Assembly: GCF_006538705.1 (NCBI RefSeq)
Contig: NZ_BJLP01000006.1
Location: forward strand, 1-64,000
Origin: Cellulomonas uda
GTDB lineage: Bacteria > Actinomycetota > Actinomycetes > Actinomycetales > Cellulomonadaceae
Reading direction: 5' to 3'
Length of the DNA stretch: 64,000 nucleotides
The position numbers were made by a program, and so were the translations under genes. Shown piece by piece: positions 32,284 to 40,184 of this stretch (within the stretch, counting starts at the first letter, position 1; the number at the start of each line of letters is the position of its first letter). A model generated the notes under the pieces. It was not told the origin of the DNA, did no database searches, and saw nothing but the letters and a program-made list of their open reading frames with translations.

Positions 32284-32760
32284 TCACCACCGCCCTTGCG
32301 GGAAGACCTCCTCGGTCGCGTCGGCGTAGCCGGCCTCCTGCTCGGCGAGGTAGGTCTCCCAGGCCTGCAGGTCCCAGATCTCGACGCGCGTCCCGGCGCC
32401 GATCACGGCGACGTCGCGGTCGAGGCCCGCGTACTGGCGGAGCATCGGCGGGATCGACACGCGCCCCTGCTTGTCGGGCAGCTCGTCGTTCGCGCCGGAC
32501 AGGAACACGCGCAGGTAGTCGCGGGCCTGCTTGCTCGTCACGGGCGCCTGCCGGAGCTGGTCGTGGTAGCGGCGGAACTCGTCGAGCGGCAGCAGGAACA
32601 GGCACCGCTCCTGACCCCGCGTCATGACCAGACCCTGTGCGAGCTGGGGCCGGAACTTGGCCGGGAGGATGAGCCGCCCCTTGTCGTCGAGACGCGGCGT
32701 GTAGGTGCCCAGGAAAGGCATGCCGGAGCCGAGGACGCCGACCGTCTCATGCGACACCAC
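32284..32760 (-). CDS. mraZ: Transcriptional regulator MraZ
   Basis: Ring-forming AbrB-fold DNA-binding protein that controls the dcw cluster it opens. Two SpoVT/MraZ domains are visible: [21 protein letters not shown] and, later, [35 protein letters not shown]. The start is uncertain: two tandem GTG codons follow a strong GGAGGGAGG and would give a 13-residue N-terminal extension over the family norm, whereas the ATG at 32719-32721 fits the family length but has no ribosome-binding site. I give the longer form. Phased GTGG boxes lie upstream and should be its operator. Confidence 0.93.
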   Translation of the reverse strand: MVSHETVGVLGSGMPFLGTYTPRLDDKGRLILPAKFRPQLAQGLVMTRGQERCLFLLPLDEFRRYHDQLRQAPVTSKQARDYLRVFLSGANDELPDKQGRVSIPPMLRQYAGLDRDVAVIGAGTRVEIWDLQAWETYLAEQEAGYADATEEVFPQGRW

Positions 32761-32824
32761 GCCTCCCTCCGAGCAGTCGACGCGGCGGCGGGGGAACCGC
32801 CCGGAGGGGACCCGCTCCCCGCCT

Positions 32825-32860
32825 CACCACGTGCCTCCACGGTACTCCACTTCCCTCCAC
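32825..32860 (-). promoter_or_regulatory. MraZ operator: four GTGG boxes at 10-bp pitch
   Basis: On the mraZ-coding strand GTGGAG occurs three times and GTGGTG once, each starting exactly 10 bases after the last. Known MraZ sites are three or more GTGG-type repeats with the same pitch upstream of mraZ, one per DNA turn, contacted by successive subunits of the ring. They lie 65-100 bases before the start codon, so autorepression of the dcw cluster is expected. Confidence 0.85.
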
Positions 32861-32921
32861 AAGCACGTCGAAAATCGGCGGTTTCACCCTCGCGGCGCAG
32901 CGTTTGCGCAGGTCAGCACGG

Positions 32922-32941
32922 GTGGTGAGGAGTGGAGGAAG
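32922..32941 (+). promoter_or_regulatory. MraZ-like box pair facing moxR, distal
   Basis: GTGGTGAGGA followed at once by GTGGAGGAAG: two GTGG boxes at 10-bp pitch on the forward strand, about 220 bases before moxR. Confidence 0.45.
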
Positions 32942-33059
32942 ATTTCCGACACGCGTCCTGTTTCGCCGGGCACGTGCACCCCTGGCCTGCCGTCAGGACC
33001 GCCTCGTCCCACTCTGTCCGGGTATGTCCCGGGCCCCGGCTGCGTGTCGGGGTGCGCAC

Positions 33060-33079
33060 GTGGAGGGAAGTGGGGACCC
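33060..33079 (+). promoter_or_regulatory. MraZ-like box pair facing moxR, proximal
   Basis: GTGGAGGGAA followed by GTGGGGACCC, again a 10-bp pitch. The first ten bases are identical to one of the mraZ-side repeats. The pair ends about 52 bases before the moxR -10-like element. Confidence 0.5.
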
Positions 33080-33162
33080 ACCCCCGGGTGGAAGTCCGCC
33101 CGAGTCGTCCCGCGACCGGCGAGCCGCACCGTAGGCTCGGACCCGACCGCAAGGAGGCGCCC

Positions 33163-34164
33163 ATGCTGCAGTCCGTTCCCTCGTCCGACGAGCTCACCGA
33201 CCTCGTCGGGACGACCGACCGGATGCGTTCCGCCATCGAGCACGTCGTGACGGGACGGCCCGAGCTCGTCCGCACCACGCTCGCCGTGCTGCTGGCCGAG
33301 GGGCACCTGCTCCTCGAGGACGTGCCCGGGGTGGGCAAGACCACGCTCGCCAAGGCCCTGGCCCGGACGATCGACTGCACCGTCGGACGCATCCAGTTCA
33401 CGCCCGACCTCATGCCGAGCGACCTCACGGGCGTCAACATCTTCCGGGCGCAGACCAACGAGTTCGAGTTCCGGCCCGGCCCGGTCTTCGCGCACGTCGT
33501 CATCGGCGACGAGATCAACCGCGCATCGCCCAAGACGCAGTCCGCGCTGCTCGAGTGCATGCAGGAGGGCCAGGCCACCGTCGACGGCCGCACCTACCGC
33601 CTGCCGCGGCCCTTCTTCGTCGTCGCGACGCAGAACCCCGTCGAGATGGAGGGGACCTACCCGCTCCCCGAGGCGCAGCGCGACCGGTTCATGGCGCGCC
33701 TCACGGTCGGGTACCCGAGCGTCGAGGCCGAGCTCGCCATGCTCGACCAGCAGGAGGCGTCCGACCCGCTCGCCGGCCTCAAGCCCGTCACCGACGCGGA
33801 GCACGTCGCCCGGCTCGTCGACGTCACGCGTCGGCTGTACGCGTCGGCCGCCGTCAAGCGGTACGTCGTCGACCTCGTCGGCGCCACGCGCGAGGAGCCC
33901 GGGCTCCGCCTCGGCGCGTCGCCGCGCGCCGCGATCCAGCTCCTGCGCGCCGCCAAGGGGCTCGCGGCGATCGACGGCCGTGACCACGTGCTCCCCGACG
34001 ACGTGCAGCAGCTCGCGCCGTCCGTGCTCGCCCACCGGCTCCTGCCCAGCACCGAGTCCCGGCTGTCCGGACGGTCGACCGAGTCGATCGTCGAGGGCCT
34101 CGTCGCGCGCGTCGCGGTGCCGACCGCCGACGTCGCGGGCGTGGGCGCGCGGCGCGCGGTCTGA
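33163..34164 (+). CDS. MoxR-family AAA+ ATPase
   Basis: Cytoplasmic AAA+ chaperone-like ATPase, 333 residues. Walker A GVGKTT (about 57-62), Walker B VVIGDEINRA (about 110-119), sensor 1 VVATQNPVEMEGTYPLPEAQ with arginine-finger region DRF, and the C-terminal lid with GASPRAAIQLLRAAK. MoxR proteins work with the VWA or DUF58 proteins encoded next to them, maturing or remodelling client complexes; clients here are unknown. AAGGAGG six bases before the ATG fixes the start. First gene of a three-gene operon divergent from mraZ. Confidence 0.94.
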   Translation: MLQSVPSSDELTDLVGTTDRMRSAIEHVVTGRPELVRTTLAVLLAEGHLLLEDVPGVGKTTLAKALARTIDCTVGRIQFTPDLMPSDLTGVNIFRAQTNEFEFRPGPVFAHVVIGDEINRASPKTQSALLECMQEGQATVDGRTYRLPRPFFVVATQNPVEMEGTYPLPEAQRDRFMARLTVGYPSVEAELAMLDQQEASDPLAGLKPVTDAEHVARLVDVTRRLYASAAVKRYVVDLVGATREEPGLRLGASPRAAIQLLRAAKGLAAIDGRDHVLPDDVQQLAPSVLAHRLLPSTESRLSGRSTESIVEGLVARVAVPTADVAGVGARRAV

Positions 34165-34165
34165 C

Positions 34166-35416
34166 ATGCGGCTGCAGCCCACGCTGCGCGGCTGGGCGCT
34201 CGGCGCGACCGGTCTGGTCCTCGTCCTGCTCGGGATCGGCGCCGGGTCGCGCGACCTCGTCCGCATCGGCGCGGTCGCGCTCGTCGTCGTCGCGGCGGCC
34301 GCCGGGCTCGTCGCCTGGCTCGACGCGGGCGGCACGCGGCGCCCCCTGGGCGTGCGGCGCGTGGTGACGCCCAACCCGGTGCACGCGGGCGAGCGCGTCG
34401 GCGTCGAGGTCCACATCACCTCCTCGGACCCGTCGGGACGCGCCCGGCTGGCGGGGCTGAAGTTCGCCGAGCAGGCCGCCACCGAGCTGTCCGCGGGACG
34501 CCCGCTGCGCGCCCGGGTGCACCGCTCCCCCGGCTCGGTCGTCGTGTCCTACGGCGTGCAGACGGCACGCCGCGGACGGTGGCCGCTCGGACCGCTCGTC
34601 GTGACCAGGACCGACCTGTTCGGCACCCCCGCGAGCACCACCACGCTCGGCGAGCAGGCCGAGGTCACCGTGTGGCCGACGGTCGTCCCGCTGCCGGCGC
34701 CGACCGACGTGCTCGTCGGCGAGCCCGACCGCGTCGCGCTCGGCGCCCGCTCCCCGTCGACCGACGACGCGTCCCTGCGCGACTACCGCGAGGGCGACGA
34801 CCTGCGCCGCGTGCACTGGCGCAGCAGCGCGCGCCGCGGCGAGCTGCTCGTGCGGTCCGACGAGCGCGCCGGGATGCGCCCCGTGTCCGTCCTGCTCGAC
34901 CTGCCGTACCGCGGCACGCACCTCGAGTGGACGATCTCGCTCGCGGCGTCCATCGCGCTCGCGATGCTCGACGCGGGCCACCCCGTGCGCCTCCTCGACG
35001 GCGTCGGCGCGCACAGCACCACGACCGGCGTGCCGTTCCTGCACACGCGGCACGACGGCGCGCGCGCCGCGCTGCTCGACCGCACGGTCGACCTCGAGGC
35101 GCCGCGCACCTCCAACGAGGCTCAGGCGCGGCTCGTCGCGGGGGCGCACCTGCTCGAGAGCACCGAGGCCGGGGGCGAGATCGTCCTCGGCGTGCTCGGG
35201 CCGCTCGGCGCCGGCGCCCGCAGCGCCCTCGCGCACGTCGCGGACACGGCGCAGGGCTGGGCCGTCGTGCGCAGCGACCCGCAACAGACCGGCGGGCAGC
35301 GCGACGCGCGAGCGACCGTCGACGCGCTGCAGCGCGCCGGGTGGCGCGCGTGCGAGGCCGCCCCCGGCGAACCCCTGCCCGACTGCTGGCTGCGACTGCT
35401 CGGGAGCGCGCGATGA
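34166..35416 (+). CDS. DUF58-domain membrane protein
   Basis: A 416-residue protein with two membrane spans near the N-terminus (about 12-28 and 33-52) followed by a large domain. The DUF58 hallmark is present: SLRDYREGDDLRRVHWRSSARRGELLVR (about 206-233), then a VWA-like part (VSVLLDLPYRG...). These proteins are the usual partners of MoxR ATPases. The start ATG comes one base after the moxR stop. Function is undetermined; with the neighbouring transglutaminase it is probably an envelope protein-assembly module. Confidence 0.92.
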   Translation: MRLQPTLRGWALGATGLVLVLLGIGAGSRDLVRIGAVALVVVAAAAGLVAWLDAGGTRRPLGVRRVVTPNPVHAGERVGVEVHITSSDPSGRARLAGLKFAEQAATELSAGRPLRARVHRSPGSVVVSYGVQTARRGRWPLGPLVVTRTDLFGTPASTTTLGEQAEVTVWPTVVPLPAPTDVLVGEPDRVALGARSPSTDDASLRDYREGDDLRRVHWRSSARRGELLVRSDERAGMRPVSVLLDLPYRGTHLEWTISLAASIALAMLDAGHPVRLLDGVGAHSTTTGVPFLHTRHDGARAALLDRTVDLEAPRTSNEAQARLVAGAHLLESTEAGGEIVLGVLGPLGAGARSALAHVADTAQGWAVVRSDPQQTGGQRDARATVDALQRAGWRACEAAPGEPLPDCWLRLLGSAR

Positions 35417-37782
35417 GCCCCCTGCACACGACCCCGCCGCGCGGGTGGCGCGCCGTCGCCACCACCGCCCTGTGCGTGCTCGGGACGATCGCGTCCCTGC
35501 ACGCGCTCACCAACCTGCTCGGCACCGTGCCGTGGCGCGGGCCCGTCGTCCTGCTCCTGCTCGTCACCGCCGCAGCGGTCGCCGTCGTGCGGTCCGTGAC
35601 CCGCACCGTGTGGGTCCCGACCGTGGTCGGGCTCGTCGTCGCCACCGTCGCCGTGCTGCTGCGCTACGGGGCACCGCCCGGACGCCTGCAGCTCGTGCCC
35701 GACCTCTCGTCGTGGGAGCGCACCAGCGCCCTGTGGTCGCAGGGTGTGCACCTCGTCGAGGTCGCGGTCGTCCCCGTCGACGTCGTGCGACCGCTCGAGC
35801 TGCTGCTCGCGGTCGGCGCGCTGCTCGTGTTCCTCGCGGCCGACCTGCTCGCCGTCGGCCTCGCGATGCCCGCGCTCGCCGGCGTCGCGTTCGCCGCGAT
35901 GTGGACCCCGACGATCGTGCTCGAGTTCCCCGGCCGCGGCTCCGCGATCCTCTGGACCGGCCTGGTCTACCTGCTCCTGCTCGCCCTGAGCGTCGCGCCC
36001 CAGCAGACCCGCGCCGACAACGCCCGGCGCGCGGGGCGGGCGACCGCCTCCGCGGTCGCGGTCGTCGCCGTCGCGCTCGTCGCAGGCCCCGTGCTCGCCG
36101 CCCTGCCCGGCTGGTCGGCGTGGGGGCTGCCGCAGTTCGGCTCCGGCGCGGGCGGCCCCGTCGACCTCGCGGCCGACCTCGACGTGCGCGCGAGCCTCGG
36201 CGGACGCACCGACCGGGCCGTGCTGCTCTACCAGGTCCACGCGCCGGGCCAGGACGACGACGCACCCGCCCCCACGCCGAGCACCACCGCCGCGCCCGCC
36301 GTCAACGCGAACTCCGTCGGCCCGCTGCGCGCCATGACGCTCCTGTCCTTCGACGGACGCTCGTGGCACGCCGACTCCGACTCCGGCCGGTCGCTCGAGA
36401 TCGGGGCGCTGCCCGGCCTGCTCTCCCCCGACCCGGACCGCCTCGGCACCGAGCCGGACGCCGAGCGCGGGACCCTCGCCGTCGTCGATGTGGAGGTCGG
36501 CGCGCTCGAGGACGACCAGCTGCCCATCCCGGTCTTCCCGCGGACGCTCATGATCGACGGTGACTGGACGTACGACCCCGTGCGCGACCAGGTCGACGGG
36601 TCGGGCGACACGTACGAGGGCCAGCAGTTCTCCATGGTCGTCGAGATCCCGTCCCTCACCGCCGACGACCTCGCCGACGCCCGCGTGGGCGACCCGGGCG
36701 ACCCACGCGCTCTCGAGGTGCCCACGAGCTCCCACGCCGGGGACATCCGCGACCTCGCCGTCGAGCTGACCCGCGAGGCCGACACGCCCTACGAGTCCGC
36801 GATGGCCCTGCAGTCGTACCTGCGCTCCGCGGCGAACTTCACGTACGACACCCGCGTCGCCCCCGCCCGGACCGACGACGCCGTCTGGGACTTCCTGGAG
36901 TCCCGTCAGGGTTACTGCGTGCAGTTCGCGACCGCGATGACCGTGATGGCCCGCTCGATCGGCATCCCCGCGCGCGTCGGCGTCGGGTTCCTGCCCGGCT
37001 CCTCCGACGACGGCACCTACGTCATCACCGGTCAGCAGTCGCACGCGTGGCCCGAGCTGTACTTCGAGGGCCACGGCTGGGTGCGGTTCGAGCCGACGCC
37101 CGCCATCCAGACCGGCGCGCCGCCGCCGTGGAGCGACCCGCTCCTCAACGCGGGTGGCGGCGCCCGTCCCACGCAGGAGGCGCTGCCCACCGCCCAGCCC
37201 GGTCCCGCCGCGACCGGCCAGGCCACCGCCGCACCGCGCACCGGGAGCGCCACGCAGGACGACACCTGGGTCCCCGTCGCCGTGACCGTCGCCGTCGTCC
37301 TCGCGCTCGCCGCGCTGGTCGTCACGCTCATCACCCGGCGACGCGCGCGCGTGCTCGCCGACCTCACCCCCGAGCAGGCCTGGGCGCGGCTGCGACGCTC
37401 GCTCGGACGGTTCGGGGTCCGCTGGTCCGCCGCGACCACACCGCGCTCCGCCGTGGCGTCCGTGCAGCGCCAGGTCTCCGCGCTCGCCGGGCAGCCGCTC
37501 GGCGACGACGCGCTCGCGGCGCTCCATGAGCTCGCGCACGCGCTCGAGCTCTCGCGCTACGCCCCCCAGCCGCCGGTGGCGACCCCCGGTGCTGCGGCCG
37601 GGGACGTCGAGCGGGTCCTGGCCGGTGTGCGTGCGGCCGGCGTGACCCGCTCCGGCGCGGTCGCGCACACCGTGCGCTCCCTCCCCGGTGCCGCCTGGCT
37701 ACTCCGGCGACGCGTGCGGCACTCGCGCGCGGCACAGCGACCGGCCGAGCGCGCCGAGGCGCACACCGGTTGGGGCGACTGA
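35413..37782 (+). CDS. Polytopic membrane protein with transglutaminase-like domain
   Basis: 789 residues of the DUF3488/TgpA type. About six membrane spans (12-225), an extracytoplasmic region with a papain-like transglutaminase core at about 440-570, one more span (about 615-637) and a cytoplasmic C-terminal domain. Catalytic Cys502 (GYCVQFATAMTVMARSIGIPARV) and His544 (SHAWPEL) are seen, followed by GHGWVRFEPTP. The reaction is unknown; cross-linking or proteolysis of envelope proteins is possible. It overlaps the DUF58 stop by 4 bases. Its place beside the dcw cluster is recurrent in actinobacteria. Confidence 0.92.
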   Translation: MSPLHTTPPRGWRAVATTALCVLGTIASLHALTNLLGTVPWRGPVVLLLLVTAAAVAVVRSVTRTVWVPTVVGLVVATVAVLLRYGAPPGRLQLVPDLSSWERTSALWSQGVHLVEVAVVPVDVVRPLELLLAVGALLVFLAADLLAVGLAMPALAGVAFAAMWTPTIVLEFPGRGSAILWTGLVYLLLLALSVAPQQTRADNARRAGRATASAVAVVAVALVAGPVLAALPGWSAWGLPQFGSGAGGPVDLAADLDVRASLGGRTDRAVLLYQVHAPGQDDDAPAPTPSTTAAPAVNANSVGPLRAMTLLSFDGRSWHADSDSGRSLEIGALPGLLSPDPDRLGTEPDAERGTLAVVDVEVGALEDDQLPIPVFPRTLMIDGDWTYDPVRDQVDGSGDTYEGQQFSMVVEIPSLTADDLADARVGDPGDPRALEVPTSSHAGDIRDLAVELTREADTPYESAMALQSYLRSAANFTYDTRVAPARTDDAVWDFLESRQGYCVQFATAMTVMARSIGIPARVGVGFLPGSSDDGTYVITGQQSHAWPELYFEGHGWVRFEPTPAIQTGAPPPWSDPLLNAGGGARPTQEALPTAQPGPAATGQATAAPRTGSATQDDTWVPVAVTVAVVLALAALVVTLITRRRARVLADLTPEQAWARLRRSLGRFGVRWSAATTPRSAVASVQRQVSALAGQPLGDDALAALHELAHALELSRYAPQPPVATPGAAAGDVERVLAGVRAAGVTRSGAVAHTVRSLPGAAWLLRRRVRHSRAAQRPAERAEAHTGWGD

Positions 37783-37806
37783 CACCGCGCGTCCGCTGAC
37801 ACTGCG

Positions 37807-37842
37807 GAGCGCCCGCCTCCGGGTCACCGGGGGCGGGCGCTC
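37807..37842. terminator. Terminator between convergent transglutaminase and DUF3040 genes
   Basis: Perfect 11-bp stem GAGCGCCCGCC/GGCGGGCGCTC with a 14-base loop. It can serve both converging transcripts. No T-run. Confidence 0.7.
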
Positions 37843-37913
37843 ATGCCCGTCGGTCCGCCGACTCCCAGACGTCCCGAGGGCCGTGAAGAGTGCGGGAAGG
37901 AGGTGCGCCGGGT

Positions 37914-38327
37914 TCAGAGGCCGCCGTGCTCGCCGCGGCGGCGGTCCCAGCGGTCCTCCATGCGTGCCATGAAGCCCTGCCCCTTGGGCCGGCGCCCCTG
38001 CGACTGCTTGTGTCCCGACGCCTTGCGCACGGAGCCGTCGTCGGCGACGACCCCGGTGGGCCCCGAGGCGCGGTGCGGGCGCGCGAACGCGTACGCGACC
38101 GCCGCGAACATGACGATGAAGCCGAGCACGCCGAGGAGGGGCAGGCTCCCGGCAGCGCCGATGACGAGCAGCAGGAGCCCGAGGGCCGCACCGATCCCGG
38201 CCACGACGTAGCGCCCCACGGCCCGCCGACCGCGCTGGGTGAGCGTGTTCGCCAGGCGTGGGTCGTCGGACGCGAGCTGGCGCTCCATCTGCTCCAGGAC
38301 GCGCTGCTCGTACTCAGAGAGAGGCAT
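37914..38327 (-). CDS. DUF3040 membrane protein
   Basis: A 137-residue protein with the DUF3040 start PLSEYEQRVLEQMERQLASDDP and two membrane spans (about 40-58 and 62-80), then a basic, disordered C-terminal tail. The family is restricted to actinobacteria and commonly lies between dinB and the dcw cluster; its function is unknown. The ATG is preceded by a G-rich stretch only, so the start rests on the conserved N-terminus. It follows dinB on the same strand after 39 bases and could be part of the SOS-controlled transcript. Confidence 0.9.
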   Translation of the reverse strand: MPLSEYEQRVLEQMERQLASDDPRLANTLTQRGRRAVGRYVVAGIGAALGLLLLVIGAAGSLPLLGVLGFIVMFAAVAYAFARPHRASGPTGVVADDGSVRKASGHKQSQGRRPKGQGFMARMEDRWDRRRGEHGGL

Positions 38328-38366
38328 CCCGACCCCCGATGGTCTGTGTCGACGAACGTGTCGGGT

Positions 38367-39650
38367 TCAGGATAGATCCGCCACCTGGAAGGTGGTAGTC
38401 GAGCGGTCGGTGGACGGCGCGTCGAGAGCCGCCCCGGAGCGGATCGCGAGCGTCCCGAACCGGTCCCGCACCTCGTCCATCGCGCGCTCGGCCTCCCGCC
38501 GCGCCTGCGCCGGACCTGGGCCCTCCCCGGCGACGTCGTCGAGCGTCGGCTGAAGCGCCGCCTCGGCGACCGCGGACAGCGAGTCGACCCGCACACCCAC
38601 CAGCCGTACGGGCAGTCCCCGCAGGTCCACGCCCGCCAGGAGCGTGCGCGCGGCGAGGTAGATCTCGCGTCCGACGTCCGTGGGGGTCGCGAGCGTGCGC
38701 GAGCGTGTGAGCGTACGGAAGTCCGACGTGCGGACCTTCACGGTCACCGTCCGCCCGACCAGCCCGCGCTGCCGCAGGCGACGCGCACACCTGTCGGAGA
38801 GGTCCAACGCCTTCGCCTGGACGACCCCGAGATCGTGCTCGTCCGTGACGAACGTCTCCTCCGAGCCGATCGACTTCTCCTCGCGTCCCGGCTGGACCGG
38901 CCTCGGGTCCCGGCCCCACGCGAGGTCGTGCAGGTGTGCCCCGGCGACCTTGCCGATCGCCCGCTGCACCGTCGCGACGTCGCAGTCCGCGAGCTCCGCG
39001 ACCGTCGTGATCCCCCACCGCGCGAGCGCCGACTCGGTGCGCTCGCCGACGCCCCAGAGCGCACCGACGGGGAGCTCGCGCAGGAAGGCGACGGTCGCGG
39101 CCTTGGGGACGAGCAGGACGCCGTCGGGCTTGGCGTGCCCCGACGCGAGCTTGGCGACGAACTTGGTCGCCGCGATGCCGACCGAGCACGTGATCCCGTA
39201 ACGCCGGTGCACGGTCTCGCGCACGGCTGCGGCGATCTGCGTCGGCGGGCCGAGCCGGCGCCGCGCGCCGGAGACGTCGAGGAACGCCTCGTCGACGCTC
39301 ACCTGCTCCACGAGCGCCGTGACGTCCGACAGCACCTCCATCACGCCGACCGACACCTCGTGGTAGGCCCGGTGGTCGGGTGGCACGACCACGGCCTTCG
39401 GGCACAGCCGCAGCGCGGCCGTCATCGGCATCGCCGAGTGGACGCCGTACGCCCGTGCCTCGTACGTCGCGGCGAGCACCACGCCACGCGCGGCGCCGCC
39501 CACGATCACGGGTCGGCCGCGCAACTGGGGTCTACGGGCGAGCTCGACCGACGCGAAGAACGCGTCCATGTCGACGTGCAGGACCGAGCACCCGTCCTCG
39601 CTCGACCCCCAGTCGCGCCGGACGTGCTCCGCGCGCGGACCGCGGCTCAT
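38367..39650 (-). CDS. dinB: DNA polymerase IV (Y-family)
   Basis: Error-prone translesion polymerase, 427 residues. Catalytic motifs: VLHVDMDAFFASVELARRP (first metal Asp) and SVDEAFLDVSGA (Asp-Glu pair), helix-hairpin-helix GVGERTESALARWGI, and the little-finger domain from about 255. No clear beta-clamp QLxLF pentapeptide is visible at the C-terminus, as in some actinobacterial DinB forms. The ATG overlaps the HEPN gene stop by 4 bases. Expression should follow the LexA box upstream of the HEPN gene. Confidence 0.95.
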   Translation of the reverse strand: MSRGPRAEHVRRDWGSSEDGCSVLHVDMDAFFASVELARRPQLRGRPVIVGGAARGVVLAATYEARAYGVHSAMPMTAALRLCPKAVVVPPDHRAYHEVSVGVMEVLSDVTALVEQVSVDEAFLDVSGARRRLGPPTQIAAAVRETVHRRYGITCSVGIAATKFVAKLASGHAKPDGVLLVPKAATVAFLRELPVGALWGVGERTESALARWGITTVAELADCDVATVQRAIGKVAGAHLHDLAWGRDPRPVQPGREEKSIGSEETFVTDEHDLGVVQAKALDLSDRCARRLRQRGLVGRTVTVKVRTSDFRTLTRSRTLATPTDVGREIYLAARTLLAGVDLRGLPVRLVGVRVDSLSAVAEAALQPTLDDVAGEGPGPAQARREAERAMDEVRDRFGTLAIRSGAALDAPSTDRSTTTFQVADLS

Positions 39651-40078
39651 GACGCCCGCACGGCGAGCATCCGAGGACCGGTGCCGATCTCGGCCTCCGC
39701 GTCCTCCGCGAGCACGAGCTCGCGCGCGGCGTCGACGAGGTCCTCCGCGGCGCACAGCGTCCGCTCCGCGCGCTCGTCGTCCACGAGGTCGAACCGGCCG
39801 GCGTCGACCGCGGAGCGCAGCGCCGCACCGTCGGCGAAGAACTGCGCGAGCGGGGCGAGCTCCGGGGCCACCCGGGTGAGCATCCCCCAGACGGTCCGCG
39901 GCGCGCCGCGCCCGGACGGGGTGCCCCGCCGCGCGAGGACCGCCGCACCGGCACGCAGACCGGCGAGGTGCGCGTGACCGAGCCGCTCCCACGGCTCGGT
40001 CGAGTACTGGGCGGCGAGCAGCTCGGCGTCGGCACGCCCCAGCAGCTCCTGAGCGCGTCCGCTGTGGATCACCGCCAT
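39647..40078 (-). CDS. SAV_6107-type HEPN-domain protein
   Basis: A 143-residue all-helical protein of the SAV_6107 HEPN family, which in actinobacteria regularly precedes dinB. Visible family stretches: RAQELLGRADAELLAAQYSTEPWERLGHAHLAGLRAGAAVLARRG and VWGMLTRVAPELAPLAQFFADGA. The RNase RxxxxH motif of catalytic HEPN proteins is not obvious. Its constant pairing with dinB suggests a role in the SOS response, but this is inference. The ATG has GAGGTGG ahead and is close behind an SOS-controlled promoter. Confidence 0.88.
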   Translation of the reverse strand: MAVIHSGRAQELLGRADAELLAAQYSTEPWERLGHAHLAGLRAGAAVLARRGTPSGRGAPRTVWGMLTRVAPELAPLAQFFADGAALRSAVDAGRFDLVDDERAERTLCAAEDLVDAARELVLAEDAEAEIGTGPRMLAVRAS

Positions 40079-40116
40079 GCCCGCCACCTCATCTCTCACC
40101 GCCCACCTGTGGAACC

Positions 40117-40146
40117 AGTATCGAACGCCTGTTCGAGTCCCGTCAA
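40117..40146 (-). promoter_or_regulatory. HEPN-dinB promoter with perfect LexA (SOS) box
   Basis: TCGAAC-GCCT-GTTCGA (40121-40136) matches the actinobacterial LexA consensus in all 12 specified bases. On the reverse strand -35 TTGACG (40141-40146) and -10 GATACT (40117-40122) are separated by 18 bases, so the box fills the spacer and touches the -10; LexA should exclude polymerase. Confidence 0.9.
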
Positions 40147-40171
40147 CCCCGGCGGTCGCGGTCCGCCCGCC

Positions 40172-40177
40172 TAGAGT
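40172..40177 (+). promoter_or_regulatory. Predicted leaderless -10 of the spermidine-synthase-like gene
   Basis: TAGAGT, 7 bases before the ATG, with no ribosome-binding site. The LexA box is 36 bases upstream on this side, so this gene might share SOS control. Confidence 0.5.
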
Positions 40178-40184
40178 CGGCACC

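Larger units (their letters stand above)
32761..33162. promoter_or_regulatory. Divergent mraZ / moxR control region
   Basis: A 402-base gap with no gene. It holds the MraZ boxes toward mraZ, two further phased GTGG pairs on the other strand, an A/T-richer patch (GAAAATCGG near 32869), and for moxR a -10-like TAGGCT (33132-33137) 26 bases before its start, with a poor -35. The mraZ promoter hexamers are not clear by eye. Confidence 0.6.
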
